Shown: in pieces, positions 11,305 through 20,533 of the stretch
Numbering within the stretch: position 1 is the first letter of the stretch
Layout of the letters: each line of letters begins with the position of its first letter
NCBI GenBank assembly: GCA_021234155.1
Contig: JAJEKV010000021.1
Coordinates: 14,633,760 to 14,697,759, forward strand
Length of the DNA stretch: 64,000 nucleotides
Reading direction: 5' to 3'
Origin: Isoetes taiwanensis
Taxonomy: Eukaryota; Streptophyta; Lycopodiopsida; Isoetales; Isoetaceae
The notes under the pieces: generated by a model
Seen by the model: only the letters and a program-made list of their open reading frames with translations
Database searches by the model: none
What the model was told of the DNA's origin: nothing
Translations under genes and position numbers: made by a program

Positions 11305-11696
11305 ACCAACACTTGAACCTGCGGATCATGGGGGTCCAGGAAACAAGCTCGTGTTCTGACACGGAGGTAGCTACACTTTTCTTTATAGTTTTCATGTGCA
11401 TTGGTAGCCCAGGAACTTTCACAGCTCAGAAAGTAGGTGCTTGCTGGCCCGACTGGCCACGCCATCTTCTTGTACGTTTTTCAGCATCCCAAGATAGACT
11501 ACATGTACTGTAACTTGGAGTCACCTCAAGGGCACCCACTATTCGGTCCAAGAGGACCTCCCCCTAGTTTAGTTGACTTGGTGTCGTGATGAGCTCTGTA
11601 AGGTTCAGAAGGTGCAGCTCCAAAAGAATGGGCGGTGTATCGAGGAGGCATAGCACTTATTCTTGACTAGTGTTGTCTATACTCGTTGGATTTCTT

Positions 11697-12244
11697 CTAG
11701 CTGCTTCCCCATCTTGAGGGTTCTGCTATGATTGTTGTTTTTTTTGTTATCTTTTTAAATTTTCTGCCATATTTTGTGATGGGACTGGGTCCCCAGGTTC
11801 CATTTAGGTTAGGCTCTTTATTTTGTACCATCTCATGGCCATCTTCGTGGATCCCTTGTGCATAAGCATCCCAGAATTCATTCCACTTTTGCCATATTGC
11901 CTCCTTATAAAACACAATCTTATACGAGTCTGTTGGGCCTGACCTGCTAGATGAGCTTTCAGAAGGATCTGCAATGTCATCACCACCTTTTTTCTTTGAT
12001 TTTCTTGCAGTTTTCTTCTTCTCGTATAATTGTGCATGACGAGTCCGGCTCCAGCAGCCTTGAAAGCCTCGGACTTTGACCATGCAATGCGGTGGGTAAT
12101 GGGCAGCCATATTCCACCCATCGTTGTTGGGCGTGGGCAGGTTGCTCCGCGATATGGACTACAATAGTACGGACATTGAATCGATGTCGAGACAAGAAAA
12201 CACGCGGTAGCGATTTGAATAGAAAAGATCAACCTTAAAAGCAC
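11697..12244 (-). CDS. hypothetical basic protein, probable continuation of the DGQHS gene
   Basis: Overlapping minus frames here include a 137-codon one (12110-11697) starting HYPPHCMVKVRGFQGCW, with a Lys-rich patch (KKKTARKSKKKGG), a Ser run, KEAIWQKWNEFWDAY near residue 75 and GTWGPSPITKYGRKFKK. A Trp-rich helix followed by a basic tail would suit nucleic-acid binding. No family is recognised. It lies on the same strand 320 bases downstream of the DGQHS frame, with only the palindromic array between, so the two may be one split gene. The overlapping frame starting at 12244 is probably a shadow or a frameshifted part. Confidence 0.3.
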
Positions 12245-12535
12245 GCTGGCGTGAAATGAATTAACTACTAATGCAATTCACGCCAAGCTTTTCGCAATCG
12301 ATTAATTCACGCGGGCGTGCTTTCAAATGAAACCAATTCATGCGGGCGTGCTTTCAAATCAAACCAATTCATGCCGGGCATGCTTTAACAATTCACGCTG
12401 GAATTGGTTTGTTTTGAAAGCTGCGCTGGCGTGAATTGGTTTCATTTGAAAGCACGCCTGGCGTGAATTGGTTTCATTTGAAAGCACGCCTGGCGTGAAT
12501 TGGTTTCATTTGAAAGCACGCCTGGCGTGAATATT
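12236..12535. repeat. palindromic repeat array inside the DGQHS locus
   Basis: The right half holds about four 32-bp units of the form GGCGTGAATTGGTTTCATTTG followed by AAAGCACGCCT (12430-12535). The left half (12312-12385) holds the same unit in inverted orientation (CACGCGGGCGTGCTTTCAAATG with AAACCAATTCA). The whole block can therefore fold into one long stem, and each unit also contains its own palindrome CACGCCTGGCGTG. The copies on the right are nearly identical to each other, those on the left are more worn. No spacers of constant size occur, so this is not a CRISPR array. Confidence 0.85.
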
Positions 12536-12562
12536 AAAATGCTAACATCCTAATGCAGTCAA

Positions 12563-12991
12563 TTACCTTTTGTATAGAAATGTCTTCCCCATTTCATTCA
12601 AAGTTGCACTAATCTCAAACCAAATGCGCAGTGAAGTATTGCCATCCAAGAGACGACACCTCCTATACGCATAGTGATTGTAGAACATGGTTTGGCCTGT
12701 TTGTTCTGCCTGCCTGATCAGGGCCTTTTGTGCCTCAACGGAATGCTGTCCGTCAATGATGACAAATTTAATATCATCATTTAATAATATCTCCCCGACG
12801 TTCGTCCACACAGCAGGCTTATTCGAGATCATATCCCAAGGTAACATATCCGCTGGCATAGGCATTTGACCTGGATTACTAATCATGCTCTGAACAATCG
12901 TAAGCCATGTACTTTTGAGGCCTATGGGATCAACCATATAGAGGTAGTAACAACTAGCCGACTGAATAGAGTTCCTTATAAAACCCAGCAT
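12563..12991 (-). CDS. DGQHS-motif protein (ParB/DGQHR-like), main exon
   Basis: This 142-codon minus frame starts at 12991. It reads MVDPIGLKSTW around residues 19-29, then MPMPADMLPWDMIS (residues 43-56) and KFVIIDGQHSVEAQKAL (residues 75-91, D80-S84 near 12754-12740). A hydrophobic strand ending in DGQH(R/S) is the hallmark of the ParB/DGQHR-domain superfamily, which in bacteria includes nucleotide-hydrolysing ParB and the DNA-phosphorothioation regulator DndB. The rest, RIWFEISATLNEMGKTFLY, is not known to me. It is too short to be a complete gene, and downstream coding on the same strand (12244-11697) is separated from it by a palindromic repeat array. Whether the eukaryotic protein keeps an enzymatic role is unknown. 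Confidence 0.4.
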   Translation of the reverse strand: MLGFIRNSIQSASCYYLYMVDPIGLKSTWLTIVQSMISNPGQMPMPADMLPWDMISNKPAVWTNVGEILLNDDIKFVIIDGQHSVEAQKALIRQAEQTGQTMFYNHYAYRRCRLLDGNTSLRIWFEISATLNEMGKTFLYKR

Positions 12992-12999
12992 TTCAAAGT

Positions 13000-13436
13000 C
13001 CTACTGGTGATCCCTATATCCATGATTTTTAGGAAAATTTACTTTTTTCTTAAATTGATCTTCTGGAGCTTAAAGGGGACGAATGAAACAAAGTGCAAAT
13101 TTCAATTCTTGAAACCAGATACTTCATAGCAAAGTCACAAAGCACTTCGCATTGTAAAAGAAAGCATACTAGTTGTATTCTTGGTTCTTTCTACAGCTTT
13201 TGCTCTTTCCCAAGAATCTGAAATGGGGTTTTTACATGTTTGTGTCAAGGGAAATTAGTGAAGTTTTGAAAAGGAGTTTAAAGGTTCTATTACTTTGCAT
13301 ACACATTCTATAAAAGTGTCGAGTGCATACAATTCAACTGTATGGAAGTTGACTTTTTCTAATCTAAGGCAGAGGTAGGTTTTATAGGAAGCTCTGCTCT
13401 AGAGTATGTTTTATTTTTGCATGAAATTCCAGATGC
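13000..13436. other. intergenic DNA, no gene recognised
   Basis: AT-rich sequence upstream of the DGQHS frame. Any promoter or upstream exon of that gene would lie here, but no convincing splice-joined frame could be read. Confidence 0.35.
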
Positions 13437-13502
13437 AAGATAAAGATAAAGATAAAGATAAAGATAAAGATAAAGATAAAGATAAAGATAAAGATAAAGA
13501 TA
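13437..13502. repeat. (AAGATA)11 microsatellite
   Basis: Eleven perfect hexamer units of AAGATA in a row (66 bases). The lack of interruptions indicates a young or unstable repeat. Confidence 0.95.
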
Positions 13503-13856
13503 ATTTGATTTACAAAATTAATAAGGCTCTCCTTTAATATGACTCGCCAGGTACATATCCTTCTTCATTAAAGTTACCCTTTTTGCGTGTACTGTGCATG
13601 TCGTGGAGTCTTCAAAATGTTGGACCAGCTTCTGCTCTGCTGCTTCTTGCAAAGCCAACAACATCTCGCCTGTTACTCTCCAGCAGTCTGCAGACAATCT
13701 GCCCCCTTTCTCTCCTCACTAGCTTAGAGACTCTATTGACTTTTTTGTATTTCCTTGTGTGTTTTGCTTTAAAATGTCCTTCCACGTTTATACTCTCACA
13801 TACACAGAGTTCCAGAAACACTAAATGAAGTTAGTTTATGGCTCTATGGACATATT

Positions 13857-13880
13857 ATTCACGGACTTGAGTCCGTGAAT
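13857..13880. repeat. perfect hairpin, with two worn copies at 13976 and 14028
   Basis: ATTCACGGACT, then TG, then AGTCCGTGAAT gives an 11-bp perfect stem with a two-base loop. Worn copies of the same word appear at 13976-13996 (TTCACGGACTTGAGTCTGTGG) and 14028-14047 (CACAGGCTTGAGTCCAT). Three copies within 190 bases suggest a local duplicated motif. Confidence 0.8.
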
Positions 13881-14613
13881 CAAGCTTTGGTATGATTATT
13901 CCCACCCTTCAAGGGAGGGAAAAGAACCCACAACAATCTATAGCTAGGTGACATGTCATCTTAATTTAGGTAAAGTTCACGGACTTGAGTCTGTGGTCTA
14001 ACAGTGAGACTGCCATTTAATGTTGAGTTCACAGGCTTGAGTCCATCATATTAGCTAGTTCATCAATATAGTTACTTCATAGTTTTAAACGACTCAAAGT
14101 GTTTATAGAATTTATAGAATTGAAACTCTATCTTGAGTTTTTTCAGGTTAGCTCTATATGGTTCATATAGTTGAGCCTATCTAAGTATAGACATAAGTTA
14201 GCAAACCCATATGATTTGCTCAAGCGACTTGGTTATTTTTTATTAATGCTTATATATTATATATATGTCCTTAATGGATGTTTTAGGGTCAGCAAAAAAG
14301 CATGGCCTTAGCCAAACTTCTAAAAGACCCCCTTCTAGCTACATAATGCAGTAAACTAACCCATAAAAATGCCTTTGATCCCATGGCATGCTGCATGTCC
14401 ATGGAAAATAATCTTGGCTTTTACATGCAAGCAATGCCGACATTTAGGATCAAAGCATTGGAGATAGCGGCGTCAGGACCAAAACGAAGATAAACCCAAA
14501 GGAATAAATGCTTTCCAAAGAATTTCTTATTATGTGGACCATTGGAAACTGGATCTAATGATTTAAGATAAAAATAGATGATATGGCATGGCACGTGGAC
14601 AGGCTAGAATTAC

Positions 14614-14749
14614 ATCAATTCTTGTAGCTCAAAAAAGGCAAGCCTCTAAAAAACGGGGACAAATTGCCTTATATATATGTTATCAATTCTTGTAGCTCAA
14701 AAAAGGCAAGCCTCTAAAAAACGGGGACAAATTGCCTTATATATATGTT
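14614..14749. repeat. tandem duplication, 68 bp x 2
   Basis: Two adjacent, essentially identical 68-base units, 14614-14681 and 14682-14749, each containing GCTCAAAAAAGGCAAGCC, AACGGGGACAAATTGCC and TATATATATG. A recent tandem duplication or an assembly artefact. Confidence 0.95.
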
Positions 14750-15054
14750 TTGATACATAGCAACAGTGGTACTGCTTAGACTATTTGCAAAAAATAGATG
14801 CTGACTAAGAAAGCCAATAAAACTTTCAGGTATGCTTTCTTCAAAAAACATGTGCATGACTGTTGAACAGGTATATTTTTGTTTCCATAAACTTTTGATC
14901 TGCTTCGTTTTGAGAAGAAAATTCAGTTCTACTATCGTAGTTGTGAAGATCCACCTTTCCAGTGTACTCGCTACCAATGAAAGAGATTGATTACCCATGA
15001 CGAAAATGAGGCGCCCAACTTGTCAAACCAGCCAATCTTTATGAACCAGAGGCG

Positions 15055-15142
15055 AAAGAGCTCCTAAAGTGGCACCCACGCAAATAAACATGAGTGGAAA
15101 AGAGCTCCTAAAGTGGCACCCACACAAACAGACATGAGTGGA
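15055..15142. repeat. tandem duplication, 44 bp x 2
   Basis: Units 15055-15098 and 15099-15142 match except for a few bases. Each contains AAAGAGCTCCTAAAGTGGCA and ACATGAGTGGA. Confidence 0.9.
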
Positions 15143-15612
15143 TTATAGACAATGACTGGTGTGACTCAAGTCTTAAGCATACCCGAAAACTGTTAAAGCA
15201 GGCATGCCATACTTGAAATAAGGTCTTCTTGTTGGTTTTCGAGGGATTGTTCATTTTGATTTAGCAAATTAACCGTTATTTTTGTAAATCCATACCAAAC
15301 AACGCCCACATGAGTAAAGAAGGGCTAATTCATGTTCAGTAAATGTTTGGTAAATTGTAAAAACATGTTTTACAACCACGACGCATGTTATGCTCACAAA
15401 TGTCAAAGTGAAGATATACAATGCCTACATGCCACCCATTGGTATGATTATTGTATGAGGTGATACCACACATGTAGCAAATTCTTGATTTTCCTCATTG
15501 TTAATGGGCATTGTTTTAAAGTGTATGCAAAACTAGCTTCAAAGAAAATAGTTCTAAAATAGTTCTGGCTGGCCAGAAGTGTTTTTGGTACCTGAAACGT
15601 TTTTGAAACTTT

Positions 15613-16451
15613 TTGTCCATAAAAGGGCACCAAGACAGCAAACAGAGTAGCGAAATGTGGCCATCAGCGCATATGAAGCCTTCAATTTCAGACGCATTTT
15701 TCCAGCATGATGCCGGAGATGATTTCTTAGATCTGGAAAAGCTGAATTTCATAAGATTTCATGGCCTCGACAAGCAGGGGAGGCTAATTCTTGCCATATC
15801 CGGAAAATCCTTTCCTGGTTGGACTTAAATCAATTTTCATTCCTTGCAACTTAAAATATGTAACATTTTTTCTGATCTTCAGAATTATGTGTTTCTTTCT
15901 GTGCATTTTAGGGAATACTATTTGCAAGAAGCGGCTTCTCCAGTTTATGGCCTGCAAAATCCGGCACGAATGTATGGATATGAGCTTTGTGGTGGTCTAT
16001 TTTGAGTCTTATGTTACCGGCAAAAACAATCCAGGAATTTTAGGATGGATTTACGAGGGATTACCGAAGGATTTAAAGCAGAACTTGGAAGCTGTATATT
16101 TTGTGCATCCAAGGCTGCAATCTAGGGTTTGGCTTTGCATGTTAGGTCTGTTCTGCCTCAGCGAAGGGTAAGATCATCTCAATCTGTGAAATATTTAGTG
16201 ATAATCTTTCTAAAATCTTGACAGAACAAAAAAAAAATGTGCATGCTAGGCTGTATTGGAAGATTAAGTATGTGAGCAGGGTGGAATTTTTGTGGGAGCA
16301 TATGAGGAGAAATCAAATTGAGATACCGGAATTTGTAAAGGAGAATGAGATGGAGCTGGAATACAGGCCTTTAATGAATTATGGAATTGATGCAGGTCCG
16401 CTGCTAGCAACACATGGAGATATTCCGGCCTATTTTTTCAGCCTCATGTAA
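15613..16451 (+). CDS. CRAL-TRIO/BCH-domain SEC14-like protein, three exons
   Basis: Exons 15613-15817, 15912-16167 and 16250-16451 join in frame to 220 residues (206 if the second ATG at 15655 is used). Donors are G|GTTGG and GG|GTAAG, and acceptors TTTTAG|GG and GCTAG|GC. The introns are only 94 and 82 bases. The product reads FIRFHGLDKQGRLILAI, then KRLLQFMACKI, VVVYFESYVTGKNNPG, LKQNLEAVYFVHPRLQSRV, LYWKIKYVSRVEFLWEHM and LEYRPLMNYGIDAG: the full BCH-type CRAL-TRIO lipid-binding fold. Plant relatives are the short SEC14-like proteins related to Arabidopsis At4g35750, as I recall them. The role is probably binding a lipid or a small GTPase in the cytosol. All three exons are free of damage, making this the only clearly functional host gene here. 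Start choice is uncertain because upstream exons could exist. Confidence 0.85.
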
Positions 16452-16769
16452 ATAAGAAGAAGGATGCTTGCAGACAGCAATGCAACAAAACTACTACTAT
16501 TATTAGCATTAAAACAGCCGTTTCTAATTCCCTTTCTAGTTATGTGAGTACACCATGAAAATAGTGTGGCACTCAGCTGGAAAACGTAAATCTGTCTGTT
16601 CTCGTTTTTAAGCCTGAGAGGACAAAAGGCCACAACATTTGTTTTCCTTTTCCTTCCAGTAAAACAATTGAATTGAATTGATTTGAATAGAAGAATTGAG
16701 ATTTATTTTAATCACAAAATCGTGGTTATAATTTGCTAACGTATTCATTAAGTTTACGTCATTAAGTTT

Positions 16770-16880
16770 ACGTCAAGGCAAGTGGGTCTGCCTTCCGGAA
16801 GATTTTCAATCCATTCATATCAAGAATAGCAAATCGCTATGCAAAACCTGTAGAATCAGGTTAACAGCTTGCCTTGACGT
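16770..16880. repeat. 13-bp inverted repeat flanking a short spacer
   Basis: ACGTCAAGGCAAG at 16770-16782 is answered by CTTGCCTTGACGT at 16868-16880. The right arm abuts the large foldback at 16884, so the two structures may belong to one element. Confidence 0.7.
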
Positions 16881-16883
16881 CAT

Positions 16884-17006
16884 GGAACAAGAAGGGGTCA
16901 GCCATTCTTGCTTCCCCCTGACATGCAGAATCCGGTCGCGCCTACACGGCACTCCCGGATTCTGCAGGTCAGGGGGAAGCAAGAATGGCTTCCCCCTTCC
17001 CGTTCC
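16884..17006. ncRNA. long foldback, pre-miRNA-like or MITE hairpin
   Basis: The 123-base segment folds on itself: GCCATTCTTGCTTCCCCCTG / ACATGCAGAATCCGG on the left pairs with CCGGATTCTGCAGG / TCAGGGGGAAGCAAGAATGG on the right, extended outward by GGAACAAGAAGGGG against CCCCTTCCCGTTCC. The stem is about 50 bp with few mismatches and a loop of about 20 bases. Length, stem quality and the gene-proximal position suit either a plant microRNA precursor or a foldback transposon. No flanking target duplication was seen. Strand cannot be set from the sequence. Confidence 0.4.
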
Positions 17007-17177
17007 ACATAACAACTACTACTAATGACTTCATAGGCCTCCAATGTTAAGCTTGCAGTTACTTGAGCTCCTCGCAACTCATAGCCGCCAATCAACACTA
17101 TACATTGTGGTAAAAAAAAACAAATATCCCATGATGAGCTAGGAACTTAATAAAATGAGAGTTTTGTATTAGATGGG

Positions 17178-17265
17178 TCAGGATTCCGCCGGAAAACATT
17201 CGAGGCGGCGCCGCCAGCCGAGGCGGCGCACGAGCGGCGGCGAATGTTTTCCGGCGGAATCCTGA
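17178..17265. repeat. perfect 25-bp inverted repeat around a GC-rich core
   Basis: The 25-mer at 17178-17202 (TCAGGATTCCGCCGGAAAAC then ATTCG) is repeated exactly in inverted form at 17241-17265. The 38-base spacer is made of GGCGGCG and CGCCGCC words that can also pair. Such a perfect stem implies recent origin or selection. Confidence 0.9.
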
Positions 17266-17267
17266 CC

Positions 17268-17329
17268 GCCGGAAATTAATAAACGTAATCACCACTTGCC
17301 GGGATTACGTTTCTGTAAAAATTTCCGGC
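17268..17329. repeat. nested double hairpin with GTAATCACCACTTGCC motif
   Basis: The outer stem GCCGGAAATT / AATTTCCGGC encloses an inner stem AAACGTAATC / GATTACGTTT (17281-17290 and 17303-17312) with the loop ACCACTTGCCGG. The inner hairpin recurs in worn form at 46951-46976, at the broken end of the minus-strand Helentron. Confidence 0.85.
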
Positions 17330-17687
17330 GATGACGTGGCAATTTACTTAAAACCAATTTTCTGACGTGGAAAAATTCCTTTTCTCTCCGGCGAAGTTTT
17401 CTCTCTCTGTTTCCAAGCTTCAGCGATGGCGATCTCCGGCGCCATCGCTCATTTTGACCTGGAGTAATGTCCAGCGGAGGCGCTCCATGGTAATGCATAT
17501 ATTTATCGAGTTTTTTTTTAAGTTTTCTTATGTTATCATGCCTAATCATCTTTTTGTTTCTATGCAGGTATTTTAGGGCTTTGGAGACTACTTTGGGAGT
17601 GATTTTTGAAGCATTCTTCACCTGGAGTGGTCTGGAGTCGCCTGGAGGCTTCATCTGTTAATCTTGAACTCTTTTTTGGTGCATGCA

Positions 17688-17795
17688 TCTGCCTACAGTC
17701 TTCTTTGCAAGATATTTTGCTGCTTGCATTTGCCTACAGTCTTCTTTTGCTGGATTTCTCGTCTACAGTCTTCTTTGCAAGATATTTTTGCTGGA
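17688..17795. repeat. degenerate tandem repeat, three units
   Basis: The phrase CTACAGTCTTCTTTGCAAG with ATATTTTGCTG recurs three times with small changes. It lies in a probable 5' exon or leader of the unidentified transcript that follows. Confidence 0.7.
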
Positions 17796-17931
17796 TTTAT
17801 CTCTTGGAGTCTGGAATCTTGGAATCTGTGACATAATTTTCAAGGTAAGCATCCTATTTTTTAGACAAATCTTTATTGAAATTTTACACCAAGGTATTTG
17901 ACATATATATCTTGGTTTTTCTGTGTTGCAG

Positions 17932-18141
17932 GGTATTGAAGATCCTGCATTTGACGATGAGTACGATGATGAGTTTTATAAAGAATTGAGTATCGCTTGT
18001 CCTGATAGTGCACGGGCTCTAGGAAAATATCATGCGCCAGTTATGAATAATTCAGGGAATTTTACAGGGTGCACTTTTAACTTTGGCATCGATGCAAATC
18101 AGTTGTTCAATGTAATGTCTGCAGTTATGAAAAAACATTGA
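17932..18141 (+). CDS. unidentified 3' exon of a spliced gene
   Basis: A plausible acceptor (TTGCAG at 17926-17931) opens a 69-codon frame to the stop at 18141: an acidic start (EDPAFDDEYDDEFYKEL), then SARALGKYHAPVMNNSGN, and FTGCTFNFGIDANQLFNVM. A matching donor, CAAG|GTAAGC, lies at 17845. The upstream exon cannot be read with confidence because it contains the CTACAG repeats and several short frames. No domain is recognised. The position between the foldback cluster and Helentron fragments suggests it may be a gene piece captured by a transposon. Confidence 0.3.
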   Translation, partial: GIEDPAFDDEYDDEFYKELSIACPDSARALGKYHAPVMNNSGNFTGCTFNFGIDANQLFNVMSAVMKKH

Positions 18142-18401
18142 GAGGTCATTGGAAATTTCTGAACTCCTGGATCTGAAAATTGTCGTGTTTAAAGTTTTTA
18201 TAAACTTTAGAATTCTGATCTTTTTTGTATAAAGTTGTTGAGTTCTGGAATTGTGGAATTCTGAAAGTTTTGATGTAATTTGACTTGAAATGGAATCTGG
18301 AATTATGGAATTCTAGAAGTTTATAAAATTCTGAGTTGAATTCTGAGTTGAATTGTATCTGAGTTTATAAAATTCTGAGTAATTTCGACGTTTTCCAAAA
18401 G
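18142..18401. other. simple AT-rich DNA with GAATTCTG words
   Basis: The stretch is built of repeated GGAATTCTG / GAATTCTGAG / TTTATAAA words and looks like 3' UTR or low-complexity DNA. No frame is supported. Confidence 0.4.
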
Positions 18402-19718
18402 ATGATTGGTGATGAAATAGTTTGTGATTCAGAGGATATTCGTCAACCATCATGTCCCCATGGATTGCATCTTCCTTCAGATCCTCACAAAACGCAAGGA
18501 TTACATAAGCAACTCAACTTAAAGAAATCTATGATAGTTGACCTAACGATGAATATTGATGTGGAAGATGGTTTGGTAAATGGTGCAGATGGTACATTTC
18601 AACAAATGAGCATTGCAAACGGGGAGCAAGTATTATGGATACAATTCTCAGATAGAGACACAGGAAAAGCATTAAGGAGAAGAAAAGGTAGATATGTAGA
18701 TGGATCATTAGATGACATCAACACACCAATATACAAAGTTACAAAACTTATCCAAGTCTCACGCGAAATCTAAAGGCACAAGATATCAAGAAAACAATTC
18801 CCTTTAGGACCAAAGCTAGGGAGAACAGTTCACCGAAAGCACAAGGAGGCACATTTGAACAAATTGCTTTTGATCCAACTGGAATGTGCAAACCGGGCAT
18901 GACGTATACAGCAGTATCACGAGTGAAAACAATGGATGGATTGTACCTTTTAAAACCACTGGCAATGTCACATTTCAAAACCAATCGTAGTGTGGATGAA
19001 GAAATGGCCAGGCTAAGGACAGATGCACAATGGCAAATGAAAATGTATGACTTAACAACAAGCTCAGCAACTCTACATGCATCTGATATTTTCGCGGATT
19101 ACCAGTTAATGACTTCAGACATCCTATGTTTGCAAGAAGCACGTATCACAAGCATAGACATATGCCATCAAACACAATACCATGTTGTAACTAACAACAA
19201 AGAAATGAAATGGCCTTGCAACTTTATATAAATTTGGAGCATTATTGATTGAATTATGTGAGCAAGGAACAACCAATACAATGACATTCATTCATTACAC
19301 ACCTCGGTCGTAAAACAAAGACAACATGAGGATCGTGGTAGTTAACTTGCATAGAATTCCGTGTATTGCACATACTATCTTTTCAAATAAAGTCGTGGAA
19401 GTTGTTAACTTGTACACAACCGGTAATGCGGTACCTCGTGAGCGTTTGTTTTGTGAAGAAATATCAAAAATAGTTCAAAGTTTGGACTTAACAAATTACG
19501 TTGCTATTGTTGGAGACTTCAATATTGATATGTTGCAACAAGGATTACAACAACAAAATTTGCAAAATGCAATGGTGCCTTTACAACAACATGTGAATAA
19601 AGCCACTCGTATGCAAGCTCTTCTAGATCAAATATGGACCAATTTCAATCCATCAAACACTGGGATAGGTCATTGTTACTGGAGCGATCATTCAAGAGCA
19701 TATATAACATTTGCTTGA
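18402..19718 (+). mobile_element. Helentron fragment: helicase C-terminus fused to endonuclease
   Basis: At 18402-18773 the frame reads HKTQGLHKQLNLKKSMIVDL, then LTMNIDVEDGLVNGADG, the Pif1-type motif of Helitron helicases. At 18884-19231 TYTAVSRVKTMDGLYLL is helicase motif VI, and the same open frame continues into SDILCLQEARI, typical of the start of an endonuclease/exonuclease/phosphatase (EEP) domain. At 19326-19718 come VAIVGDFNID (Asp64, Asn66), ALLDQIW (Asp101) and SDHSRAY (Asp121, His122), the catalytic motifs of that fold. Helicase and endonuclease in one reading frame is the Helentron/Helitron2 layout. Frameshifts at about 18775-18880 and 19231-19326 and the absence of Rep make it inactive. 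Confidence 0.75.
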
Positions 19719-19719
19719 T

Positions 19720-20345
19720 GTGAACAAGGTATGGATGATTAAGAGTTAAAAAAAGTGGTCTAACTTATGTTATTGGGTATTTTAGAAATAGGTAGTATAA
19801 ACCAATTTGTTGACTAAGTATGATTGCTTATCTATATGTTGTTCTTGCTTGCTACTTGATGATAGAGCACGAGTTGGTTTGAGCTAATTAATGGGTGCAA
19901 ATAAGGGCTTCAATGATACACGGCAAAGTGGTACTAAGGTGGTACATGAATTCATCCATTCAACGTTTATCTTTAAGAAGTGGTTTGTCTTAGTTTGTCT
20001 TATTTTTTGATCTATTACTACGATTGATTAATGGCGATCCTTTGCATTGCCACTTTAATATGCCAGGAAGATTAGAGTTAGTGGTAGTTGTTGCAACTCA
20101 AACACACCTTTACCTATAAGGGTTTGATTGAAGGGGTTGTTTTAGGCTGGTGGCAGGTAATATACGCTTCTATCGTCTTCTTAAAGGTTGCATGTTTAGG
20201 TTTTTGTTGTCCTTACATGCTGACTTTGATGCAGGATAGGTGCTCAATGGCTGCAAACTAAGGTGGTTGTAGTGCATGCATCATAGTTTTGCTGAAGGCT
20301 TGGTGCTGCTCTGTTAGAGTTAGCTGTATGCTAGATGCTTCTCAT
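19720..20345. other. AT-rich DNA following the Helentron fragment
   Basis: No gene recognised. The words GTTTTGCTRAAGSCTTGGTG and CTGTTAGAGTTAG at 20286-20345 recur at 20543-20600, so it belongs to the same duplicated family as the next entry. Confidence 0.4.
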
Positions 20346-20533
20346 CTCCCTTCAAACAGGAATCAACTGCTAGAATTATTGTCAATTTTGATCTCAAAAA
20401 AATCTCTTCTTCTTCTTCTCATATGTTCAAAGTGGACTTTAGTGTTCTGTTGCACGTTTCAAAAACAAGTGTAGGATATCAAATTACATAACTCATTTTA
20501 TGCAGGATGTCTTGGAAGGCAATAATTACCTTG
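20346..20533. repeat. duplicated segment, copy 1 (copy 2 at 20861-21050)
   Basis: The segment from TCCCTTCAAA to GGAAGGCAATAATTA is repeated at 20861-21050 in direct orientation with few changes. Shared words include TATGTTCAAAGTGGACTTTA and GCAGGATGTCTTGG / ACAGGATGTCTTGG. The two copies differ mainly by a CTTCTTCTTCTTC tract present only here. Confidence 0.9.

Noticed and set aside
12236-12535. CRISPR-like array
   Set aside because: Units abut without unique spacers of constant length, half are inverted, and the context is eukaryotic.
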